Positions 6,370 to 12,075 of a stretch of 12,075 nucleotides of DNA are shown piece after piece. The notes beneath the pieces were generated by a model. That model did not search any database and had not been told where the DNA came from. It was given only the letters and a program-made list of their open reading frames with translations. The position numbers were made by a program, and so were the translations under genes. Source of the DNA: Acetobacteraceae bacterium (GTDB lineage Bacteria; Pseudomonadota; Alphaproteobacteria; Acetobacterales; Acetobacteraceae); assembly GCA_027306955.1 (NCBI GenBank), contig DAHUXX010000048.1, positions 1 through 12,075 of the forward strand, given 5' to 3'. Numbering within the stretch: position 1 is the first letter of the stretch; the number at the start of each line of letters is the position of its first letter.

Positions 6370-6400
6370 CAGATGGGCCTTCCCATTGTGGTAAGGTCAA
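6370..6400 (-). promoter_or_regulatory. CueR-type copper-responsive promoter of copZ
   Basis: On the minus strand TTGACC (6400-6395) and CATCTG (6375-6370) are 19 bases apart, the long spacer typical of MerR-family promoters. Between them is the imperfect dyad CCTTACCACAATGGGAAGG (6396-6378), close to the CueR consensus CCTTCC..GGAAGG. Predicted transcription start is about 6363, at or next to the GGAGG of copZ. The -35 element includes the TGA stop of the upstream membrane-protein gene. Confidence 0.82.
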
Positions 6401-6609
6401 CCCCTCCACCAGCGGCGCAGCGCTACCAGCGACCAGATCGCCTCCACCAGCCCGAACGGCCAGGCGCCCTGGAGGAACCCATAGACCGAACCGAGCGCAC
6501 ATGCGCCGGCGAAGCCCAGCACGAACCGGTTGCTGCGCCGCTCCAGCGCGTAGCAGACCAGCATCGCGGTCACCGCGAAGAGCCCGAACCAGGTCAGCGG
6601 CGTGAACAT
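6397..6609 (-). CDS. Small membrane protein, unknown function
   Basis: A 70-residue product. Two membrane segments are visible, about residues 4-20 (PLTWFGLFAVTAMLVCY) and 29-46 (FVLGFAGACALGSVYGFL), separated by a charged turn ERRSNR. A third hydrophobic, Trp-rich stretch (50-64, WPFGLVEAIWSLVAL) ends in RRWWRG, which probably stays cytosolic. I recognise the general type (small proteins with a PFGxVEAIW motif in proteobacteria) but not a function. ATG 6609 follows immediately on the TGA of the dehydrogenase gene, with no base between them, so translation is almost certainly coupled. Its own stop is inside the -35 box of the copZ promoter. Confidence 0.75.
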   Translation of the reverse strand: MFTPLTWFGLFAVTAMLVCYALERRSNRFVLGFAGACALGSVYGFLQGAWPFGLVEAIWSLVALRRWWRG

Positions 6610-7683
6610 TCAGAGCGCCGCCAGCACGGCGTCCGCGACCTCGCGCGTGCGCGCGGCGCCGCCCGCGTCGGGCGGCCGCAGCCCGGCGGCGAAAGTCTTG
6701 TCCACGGCCGTGCGCAGCATGCCCGCCGCCTCCGCGCAGCGCGGCGCGGCGTGCCGCTCCGCCAGCCACTCCAGCATCATCGCCGCGGACAGGATCGTCG
6801 CGGTCGGGTTTGCCAGCCCCTTGCCCGCGATATCAGGCGCGCTGCCGTGGCAGGGCTGGAACACCGCGTGCGCGTCGCCGATATCGGCGGACGGCGCGAA
6901 CCCCATGCCGCCGATCAGCCCCGCCACGAGGTCCGAGAGGATGTCGCCGAACATGTTCTCCGTCACCATGACGTCGAACCGCCACGGCCGACGCACCAGG
7001 TCCAGCGCCGCCGCGTCGACATAGACGCACTCCGCCTCGATCGCGGGGAAGCGCGCTGCCACCTCCAGGAACACGCGGCGGAAGAACGCCATGGAGGTCA
7101 GCACGTTGGCCTTGTCCACGCAGGCGACGCGCCCTGCCAGGCCGCGGGCCCGCCGCGCCTCGGCGATGCGGAACGCCGCCTCGAACAGCCGCTCGCTGGT
7201 CGCGCGCGTGATCACCAGCCGGTCGATCGCCCGCGCATCGTTCTCCACCCGCCCCAGCTTGCGCTCCGCGAACAGGCCCTCGGTCGATTCGCGCAGCAGC
7301 ACCAGGTCGAGCGAGGCCGCGCGGGAATCGGCGAGTGGTGTCGGCAAGCCGGGGATCGCGCGGGCCGGCCGCACCCCGGCATAAAGCCCGAGCTCCGTGC
7401 GCAGATCGAGCTGCGGCGAGATTTCCGTCCCGTCCGGATAGCGTATCGCGGGGTCGCCCATGGCGCCGAGCAGAATCGCGTCCGCCGCCCGGCACGCCGC
7501 CATCGTCGCCGCCGGGAGCGCGGTGCCCGTGGCGCGATAGCACGCCGCGCCCGCCGAATGTTCCTCCAGCGTCAGCGCCACGCCCACGCGCCTGCAGGCC
7601 GCGCGCAGCAGCGCCACCGCCGGCGCCATCACCTCTGCGCCGATCCCGTCCCCGGGGAGCACGGCGACGCAAAAATCGTCCAT
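6610..7683 (-). CDS. Isocitrate/isopropylmalate dehydrogenase-family protein
   Basis: Product of 357 residues covering the whole beta-decarboxylating dehydrogenase fold. Landmarks are LPGDGIGAE (9-17), substrate arginines in DLRTELGLYAGVRP (95, 105) and RESTEGLF (131), Lys191 in VDKANV, Asp223, the metal aspartates in ENMFGDILSD (247, 251), and HGSAPDIAGKGLANPTA (279 on). These enzymes oxidise and decarboxylate a malate-type substrate using NAD(P) in the cytosol: LeuB (3-isopropylmalate), tartrate, isocitrate or homoisocitrate dehydrogenase. The substrate cannot be fixed. The residue normally Tyr in RExxxGxY is Phe138 here, which is unusual for LeuB. No leuA, leuC or leuD lies nearby. ATG 7683 has GAGGA 8 bases upstream; TTG 7716 is a poorer alternative. 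Divergent from copA across 76 bases. Confidence 0.88.
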   Translation of the reverse strand: MDDFCVAVLPGDGIGAEVMAPAVALLRAACRRVGVALTLEEHSAGAACYRATGTALPAATMAACRAADAILLGAMGDPAIRYPDGTEISPQLDLRTELGLYAGVRPARAIPGLPTPLADSRAASLDLVLLRESTEGLFAERKLGRVENDARAIDRLVITRATSERLFEAAFRIAEARRARGLAGRVACVDKANVLTSMAFFRRVFLEVAARFPAIEAECVYVDAAALDLVRRPWRFDVMVTENMFGDILSDLVAGLIGGMGFAPSADIGDAHAVFQPCHGSAPDIAGKGLANPTATILSAAMMLEWLAERHAAPRCAEAAGMLRTAVDKTFAAGLRPPDAGGAARTREVADAVLAAL

Positions 7684-7687
7684 GCGG

Positions 7688-7716
7688 CATCCTCGCTTTG
7701 CATGCGGCTCCGTCAA
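7688..7716 (-). promoter_or_regulatory. Possible promoter of the dehydrogenase operon, back-to-back with PcopA
   Basis: On the minus strand TTGACG (7716-7711) is a good -35 hexamer, only 6 bases from the TTGACC of the copA promoter on the other strand, forming the inverted repeat GTCAA-CCGCCC-TTGAC. At 17 bases spacing the -10 would be AGGATG (7693-7688), which is poor and coincides with the ribosome site of the gene. The -35 match is seen; a working promoter here is inference. Confidence 0.3.
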
Positions 7717-7722
7717 CCGCCC

Positions 7723-7753
7723 TTGACCTTCCCATCATGGGAAGCACATCTCT
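7723..7753 (+). promoter_or_regulatory. CueR-type copper-responsive promoter of copA
   Basis: TTGACC (7723-7728) is followed by the perfect dyad CTTCCCAT-C-ATGGGAAG (7728-7744). With the 19-base spacer used by CueR promoters, the -10 would be ATCTCT (7748-7753). The E. coli copA promoter has the same TTGACCTTCCC start and GGAAG end. MerR-type activators bind this dyad and untwist the over-long spacer when Cu(I) is bound. The matching regulator gene, cueR, is the second gene of the operon it drives. Confidence 0.9.
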
Positions 7754-7759
7754 TGCACC

Positions 7760-9871
7760 ATGGACGGCGGCAGCACCATCGACCTCTCGATCACCGGCAT
7801 GACCTGCGCCGCCTGTGCCGCGCGTGTCGAACGCGCGCTGAAGCGCACGCCGGGTGTTGCGGCAGCCTCGGTCAATCTCGCAACGGAGCGCGCTCGCGTG
7901 ACCCTCGCCGGGGCGGACGAGGAGGCGGTGATCGCCGCCGTCACCCGCGCGGGCTATGGCGCGGCGCCGCTGGGGGCTCCGGCCCAGGCGGACCGCACGG
8001 AATGGTGGCTGCTCGGCCTCGGCGCCGCGCTCACCCTGCCACTGCTCGCGACGATGGCGGGGCACATGCTGCCCGGCTGGGTGGAACTCGCGCTGGCCAC
8101 CCCGGTGCAACTCGCCGTCGGCTGGCGCTTCCACCGTGGCGCCGTGGCAGCGTTGCGGGCCCGCGCCCCGAACATGGATGTGCTGGTCTCGCTCGGCACC
8201 TGGGCTGCCTTCCTGCTGAGCCTGTGGAATCTGTGGGCGGGCGGGCCACGCTACTTCGAGTCCGCGGCGGTCGTGATCGTGCTGGTGCGCCTCGGCAAGG
8301 CGCTGGAGGCGCGCACCCGCCGCCGCACCGGCGAAGCCCTGCGCGCGCTGGAGGCGCTGCGCCCCGCGACCGCCTGGCGCCTCGCGGACGGGGAGGAGAC
8401 GCAAGTGCCGATCGCCTCCCTGCGTGTCGGCGACCGCATCGCCGTGCCGCCCGGAGAGCGCATCCCTGTCGACGGCATCGTGCGCGCGGGCGAAAGCGAG
8501 GCGGACGAAAGCCTCCTCACCGGCGAAAGCCGCCCCGTGCCCAAGGCGCCGGGCCTGCGCGTCGTCGCCGGCTCCCTCAACGGCGCCGGACGTCTCGAGA
8601 TCGAAACGACGACGCTGGCCGGCGAGACCATGCTCGCGCGTATCGTCCGCCTGGTGGAGGACGCGCAGGCCGCCAAGCCGCCGATCCAGCAGCTTGTCGA
8701 CCGCGTCAGCGCCGTCTTCGTGCCCATGGTGCTGGGGATCGCGGTCCTCGCCTTCGCCAGCTGGCTGCTTCTGGGCGCGTCGCTCAGCTACGCGCTGGTC
8801 GCCGCCGCCGCGGTGCTCGTCGTCGCCTGCCCCTGCGCCCTTGGCCTCGCGACACCTGCCGCGATCGTCGCTGGAACCGGGGCTGCGGCCCGCGCGGGCA
8901 TCCTGATCGCCGACCCCTCGGTGCTGGACGCCGCGCGCGGCATCCGGACCGTGGCCTTCGACAAGACCGGCACGCTGACGGAGGGCCGCCCGCGCCTCGT
9001 CGCCGCCATCCCGGCGCCGAACGTTACTAAATCGGAACTTCTCTCCCTGGCCGCCGCGATCGAGGGCAACGCCACGCACCCGCTCGCCCGCGCGATCCGG
9101 GACGCGGCGAAGGATCTCGGCATGCCGGCCGCCACCGATCTGCGCGCGCTGCCCGGGCGCGGCGCCGAGGCGCGCGTCGGCGGTCGCCGCCTGGCGCTTG
9201 GCAGCGAGCGCCTGCTCGCGGAATCCGGTGCCGACGCCGGAACGCTTGCGGCCAAGGCCGCGCGCCACGCGGACGCCAGCCTCGCCTGGCTGATCGCGCC
9301 GGAGGAGGCGCGCGTGCTCGGCATGCTCGCCTTCGCCGATACGCCGCGCGAGGGCGCGCGCGAGGCGGTGGCGCAACTTCATCGCCAGGGTTTCCGCGTC
9401 GCCATGCTCTCGGGCGACCACAAGGATGCCGCCGAGGCCGTCGCCACGGCGCTCGGCATCGAGGATGTCCGCGCCGACCTGCTGCCCGCCGAGAACCTCG
9501 CCGCCATCGCGGCACTGCGCGAGCAGGGCCCCGTCGCCATGGTCGGCGACGGCGTCAACGACGCGCCGGCGCTCGCCGCCGCGGATCTCGGCATCGCCAT
9601 GGCGGGCGGCAGCGACGCGGCGCTGCATGCCGCGGGCATCACGTTGCTGCGCGCCGACCCGCGCCTGGTTCCCGCCTCGCTCGCCATCGCGCGGCGCACC
9701 GCGAGCACCATCCGCCAGGGCCTCTTCTGGGCCTTCGCCTACAATGTCGTGGCCCTGCCCTTCGCGGCGCTGGGCGTGCTGTCGCCGATGATCGCAGGCG
9801 GCGCGATGGCCGCGTCCTCCGTCTCCGTCGTGCTCAACGCGCTGCGCCTGCGGCGCTGGAGACCGGGCTGA
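7760..9871 (+). CDS. copA: Cu(I)-exporting P1B-type ATPase CopA
   Basis: Product of 703 residues that pumps Cu(I) out of the cytosol across the inner membrane at the cost of ATP. It has one N-terminal HMA domain with GMTCAAC (Cys16, Cys19). The actuator motif is TGES (254-257) and the membrane metal site is CPC (357-359) in VVACPCALGLATP. The phosphorylated aspartate is Asp401 in DKTGT. The nucleotide domain has HP (440-441) and GDGVNDAP (596 on). The last two helices carry YN (661-662) and MAASS (683-687), which with CPC define the Cu(I)-specific P1B-1 class. It is slightly short because it has one HMA domain and a brief linker. ATG 7760 is the only reasonable start, yet there is no ribosome site and the predicted transcription start falls on it. 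The next gene begins 10 bases after the stop. Confidence 0.97.
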   Translation: MDGGSTIDLSITGMTCAACAARVERALKRTPGVAAASVNLATERARVTLAGADEEAVIAAVTRAGYGAAPLGAPAQADRTEWWLLGLGAALTLPLLATMAGHMLPGWVELALATPVQLAVGWRFHRGAVAALRARAPNMDVLVSLGTWAAFLLSLWNLWAGGPRYFESAAVVIVLVRLGKALEARTRRRTGEALRALEALRPATAWRLADGEETQVPIASLRVGDRIAVPPGERIPVDGIVRAGESEADESLLTGESRPVPKAPGLRVVAGSLNGAGRLEIETTTLAGETMLARIVRLVEDAQAAKPPIQQLVDRVSAVFVPMVLGIAVLAFASWLLLGASLSYALVAAAAVLVVACPCALGLATPAAIVAGTGAAARAGILIADPSVLDAARGIRTVAFDKTGTLTEGRPRLVAAIPAPNVTKSELLSLAAAIEGNATHPLARAIRDAAKDLGMPAATDLRALPGRGAEARVGGRRLALGSERLLAESGADAGTLAAKAARHADASLAWLIAPEEARVLGMLAFADTPREGAREAVAQLHRQGFRVAMLSGDHKDAAEAVATALGIEDVRADLLPAENLAAIAALREQGPVAMVGDGVNDAPALAAADLGIAMAGGSDAALHAAGITLLRADPRLVPASLAIARRTASTIRQGLFWAFAYNVVALPFAALGVLSPMIAGGAMAASSVSVVLNALRLRRWRPG

Positions 9872-9881
9872 TGGAGGGGCC

Positions 9882-10307
9882 ATGAACATCGGCGACGTGG
9901 CCCGCGCCTCCGGCGTCTCGGCCAAGATGGTCCGTTACTACGAAGCAACGGGCCTGCTGGCCGCGGCACCGCGCAGCGCCGGCAACTACCGCACCTATTC
10001 CGAGGCCGACGTCCACACGCTGCGCTTCATCCGCCGCGCCCGCGACCTCGGCTTCGACATGGCCTCAATCGGCCGCCTTCTCGCGCTCTGGCGCGACGAG
10101 CACCGCAGCAGCGCCGAGGTGAAGCGCATCGCGGAGAGCCACATCGCCAGTCTGCGGGAGCGCATCGGCCAGATGCAGGCGATGCTGCGCACGCTCGAGC
10201 ATCTCTCCCACCACTGCCACGGCGATGCCCGGCCGGACTGCCCGATCCTTGACGATCTCGCCTCCCGCGAACCAGCGCGTGCGCCAGAACCCGAGCGGGC
10301 GCAATGA
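9882..10307 (+). CDS. cueR: CueR, MerR-family Cu(I)-responsive activator
   Basis: Product of 141 residues. The winged-helix DNA-binding domain is at the N terminus (MNIGDVARASGVSAKMVRYYEATGLL, with RNYRxYxxxDV-like NYRTYSEADV after it), then the dimer helix (about 78-108) and the metal loop. Cys112 and Cys120 in HCHGDARPDCPI fall on the same numbers as the two Cu(I) ligands of E. coli CueR. Ser77 is also present, the residue that marks sensors of monovalent ions; divalent-metal MerR proteins have Cys there. The ribosome site GGAGG lies in the 10-base gap after copA. Being inside the copA operon, it should be induced by its own activity. The visible targets are the copA and copZ promoters. Confidence 0.95.
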   Translation: MNIGDVARASGVSAKMVRYYEATGLLAAAPRSAGNYRTYSEADVHTLRFIRRARDLGFDMASIGRLLALWRDEHRSSAEVKRIAESHIASLRERIGQMQAMLRTLEHLSHHCHGDARPDCPILDDLASREPARAPEPERAQ

Positions 10308-11602
10308 GCCTCACCCGCCGCACTCTCCTCGCCGCCGCGGCGGCACTGCCGACGACGCCCCCGCGCGCCGCCCCACGCGTGCTCACCGCCGGCACGCGCA
10401 CGCTGGACGTGCTTGGCAAGCCGGCGACCGTGTTCTCCCTCACAGGCCCCGACGGCAAGCCCGATCTCGCCTTCGCGCCAGGCGAGCGGTTTTCAGTGAC
10501 GTTTCACAACGACCTCAGGGACTCGACACTGCTGCACTGGCACGGCCTCACGCCCCCGCCGGCACAGGACGGCACGCCCGCCCTCTCGGCCCCGGCGATC
10601 GCCGCGGGCCAATCCGTTGCCTACGACTTTCCGCTCGTCCGTCCCGCCACAGCCTGGGCGCATCCGCTCGGCCTGCAGCAGCAGCGCCTGCTCTGCGCCC
10701 CGATCGTTGTGCACGCGCCCACCGACGCGCCGACACGCGAGCACCTTCTGCTGCTCGCGGATTTCGCCTTTGCCGATGCCGCGGCACTCCAGGCCGCGCT
10801 CGGCACCGGGGAGGGCGACGGCGAGAGCATCGCCTACGACGCCTACCTCGCCAACGACCGCACACTCGACGACCCGGAACTCGTCGCCATGGAGCCGGGC
10901 GAGTGGTTGCGGCTGCGTATCGTCAACGCCGCCAGCGCCACTGGCTTCACCATCGCAACGGGCGGCCTGCACGCGCGGCTTATCGCGGTGGACGGCAACC
11001 CCGTCGTGCCACTCGACGACACAGGCTTTCCCCTCGCCCTCGGCCAGCGCCTCGACCTGATGCTGCGCGTCCCCACGCAGGGCGCCTACCCGATCCTCGC
11101 CGCGGCCGAAGCCGGCACCGGCCGCGCCGGCATCGTGCTCGCGACACCGGGCGCGCGCGTCGCGAAACTCGCCCGCGAGGCGAAGCGGCCGGCGGACCTG
11201 CTCGACCCTGCCTTCGAGAAGCGCCTCGCCGCCGACCACCGCCTGGCCGCGATGCGCCCGGACCGCAGCTTCGCCATCCGCCTAGAGGGTCAGGCGCGCC
11301 CCTATGCCTGGCGCATCACCGGCGACGACCTCGCCGTGCGCGCCGGCGACCGCGTGGAAATCGCCGTCGCCAACGCGACCGATCGCGCCCAGCCGATCCA
11401 TCTGCACGGCCATGTGTTCGAGGTCGTGGGCATCGGCGACGTACGCCTCGCCGGCGCCCTGCGCGACACTGTCTCGGTGCCGCCGGGGCAGACCATCACA
11501 CTGGCCTTGGACGCGAACAACCCCGGCGAGTGGCTGCTGCACTCGACGCATCTCTACCGGCTGCTCGCCGGCATGGCCGCGATCCTGCGCTACGGCGCGT
11601 AA
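10304..11602 (+). CDS. Degenerate multicopper-oxidase-fold protein, Tat-exported, lacking the type 1 copper site
   Basis: Product of 432 residues with three cupredoxin domains (about 25-145, 146-290, 310-432). The start overlaps cueR as ATGA. A Tat signal is visible (LTRRTLLAAAAALP, then RAA), so a folded periplasmic protein is expected. Copper motif 1 is intact (His78, His80 in HWHG). Motif 2, normally HxH, is WAHPLG: His120 stays and the second His is Leu122. Motif 3, normally HPxHLH, is QPIHLH: Gln363 replaces a type 1 ligand, while His366 and His368 stay. Motif 4, normally HCHxxxHxxxxM, is HSTHLYRLLAGM: Ser414 for Cys, Thr415 for His, Arg419 for His; His413 and Met424 stay. Type 1 copper is therefore absent and type 3 incomplete, so cuprous oxidase activity of the CueO/PcoA kind is unlikely. 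Copper binding, storage or a structural role like that of FtsP is possible. Confidence 0.9.
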   Translation: MSLTRRTLLAAAAALPTTPPRAAPRVLTAGTRTLDVLGKPATVFSLTGPDGKPDLAFAPGERFSVTFHNDLRDSTLLHWHGLTPPPAQDGTPALSAPAIAAGQSVAYDFPLVRPATAWAHPLGLQQQRLLCAPIVVHAPTDAPTREHLLLLADFAFADAAALQAALGTGEGDGESIAYDAYLANDRTLDDPELVAMEPGEWLRLRIVNAASATGFTIATGGLHARLIAVDGNPVVPLDDTGFPLALGQRLDLMLRVPTQGAYPILAAAEAGTGRAGIVLATPGARVAKLAREAKRPADLLDPAFEKRLAADHRLAAMRPDRSFAIRLEGQARPYAWRITGDDLAVRAGDRVEIAVANATDRAQPIHLHGHVFEVVGIGDVRLAGALRDTVSVPPGQTITLALDANNPGEWLLHSTHLYRLLAGMAAILRYGA

Positions 11603-11606
11603 CGAT

Positions 11607-12075
11607 TCAGGCCGGCTCCGCCAGCCGTTGCGCTTTTACAACCTCGCCGTCGAAGTCGCGCGGTGCCGCGCGCTCCGGCCCACCCACGACCACGTCCGGC
11701 CGCAGCAGCCCCACCAGCTCCTCCGCCGGGTCGCCCTCCCCCGTGGCGATCACCACGAGATCGACGCTGTCGAGGCTGGCGAGCCGCGCCGCGCGCACCG
11801 CCTCCGGTTCGCGTGGCCGGCCCGGGTCCTTCCGCCGCCGCAACGACGCGTCCGAGGCCAGGCCCACCACCAGCCGCTCGCACGCCGCGCGCGCCTGTTC
11901 CAGCAAATGCGCATGCCCCGCCCGCAGCCCGTCGAAGCCACCGGCGACGAAGCCGATGCGCCGCCCCTCGCGCCGCCAGCGGTCCACGCGCGCCGCCGCG
12001 GCCTCCGCCGGGACGATGCGCGCGAGGGCACCTCGCTGTGGGCTCGCCGCGGCGCGCAGATCGCCCGCGCGCGCG
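11607..12075 (-). CDS. HldE/RfaE-type protein, C-terminal nucleotidyltransferase domain (5' end outside window)
   Basis: The open frame enters at the right edge and stops with TGA at 11609-11607, leaving 155 residues. The first 30 (GDLRAAASPQRGALARIVPAEAAAARVDRW) resemble the linker between the sugar kinase and the adenylyltransferase of bifunctional HldE, so the GTG at 11987 is probably internal. The rest follows the HldE transferase domain: GGFDGLRAGHAHLLEQAR, ERLVVGLASDASLRRRK, GRP, EAVRAARLASLDSVDLVV and LRPDVVVGG. HldE makes ADP-heptose for lipopolysaccharide. Here the nucleotide motif HPGH reads RAGH, GCFD reads GGFD, and the protein ends before the usual GRSTT segment. Catalysis by this domain is doubtful. 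It converges on the oxidase gene with 4 bases between stops. Confidence 0.75.
   Translation of the reverse strand, partial: ARAGDLRAAASPQRGALARIVPAEAAAARVDRWRREGRRIGFVAGGFDGLRAGHAHLLEQARAACERLVVGLASDASLRRRKDPGRPREPEAVRAARLASLDSVDLVVIATGEGDPAEELVGLLRPDVVVGGPERAAPRDFDGEVVKAQRLAEPA

Noticed and set aside
4534..9030. A 1498-codon open frame on the plus strand
   Set aside because: It runs antisense or out of frame across eight well-supported genes, has Arg/Ala/Pro-rich composition typical of a GC-rich shadow frame and shows no recognisable domain.
6833..9925. A 1030-codon open frame on the minus strand opposite copA
   Set aside because: It covers copA, whose motifs are complete on the other strand, and part of the dehydrogenase in a wrong frame. 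High GC content removes stop codons in such frames.

Overview
The window is about 12 kb of very GC-rich, densely packed bacterial DNA. The codon use, the protein families and the copper cassette suggest an alphaproteobacterium, plausibly an Acetobacteraceae/Rhodospirillales relative. That placement is inferred from style and not from a marker gene. No rRNA, tRNA, CRISPR array, insertion sequence or integrase was seen. No gap between genes exceeds 80 bases, so no long non-coding stretch needs explaining.

Layout. (A) 1-2889, plus strand: the 3' end of a CobW-family GTPase, an overlapping WD40 propeller protein, an aldo/keto reductase and an orphan TonB-like protein. They are packed with short gaps or stop/start overlaps, so probably one transcript. 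(B) 7683 down to 2881, minus strand, nine genes: an isocitrate/isopropylmalate-dehydrogenase-like enzyme, a small membrane protein, the copper chaperone CopZ, a ThiF/MoeB/HesA adenylating enzyme, a DsrE-like protein, a secreted double-SH3 protein, and three overlapping genes for a nitrile-hydratase-superfamily metalloenzyme. In that enzyme the beta chain is encoded as two separate proteins, the subunit plan of thiocyanate hydrolase and toyocamycin nitrile hydratase. (C) 7760-11602, plus strand: copA (Cu(I) P1B-ATPase), cueR (MerR-type copper sensor) and a Tat-exported multicopper-oxidase-fold protein. (D) 12075 down to 11607, minus strand: the 3' end of an HldE/RfaE-type nucleotidyltransferase running off the right edge.

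How it works together. Region C plus copZ in region B forms a copper-homeostasis regulon. Two CueR-type promoters, with a long spacer and a CTTCCCAT/ATGGGAAG dyad between the promoter elements, are visible in front of copA (7723-7753) and copZ (6370-6400, minus). CueR would sense cytosolic Cu(I), CopZ would carry it and CopA would export it. The third gene of the copA operon, expected to be a periplasmic cuprous oxidase, has lost the whole type 1 copper site except the axial Met, plus two type 3 histidines. It is therefore unlikely to act as a normal multicopper oxidase.

The most interesting items are that degenerate oxidase, the split-beta nitrile-hydratase/thiocyanate-hydrolase-like enzyme beside sulfur-linked families (ThiF, DsrE), the apparently leaderless copA promoter, and an HldE C-terminal domain that has lost its HxGH and STT motifs.
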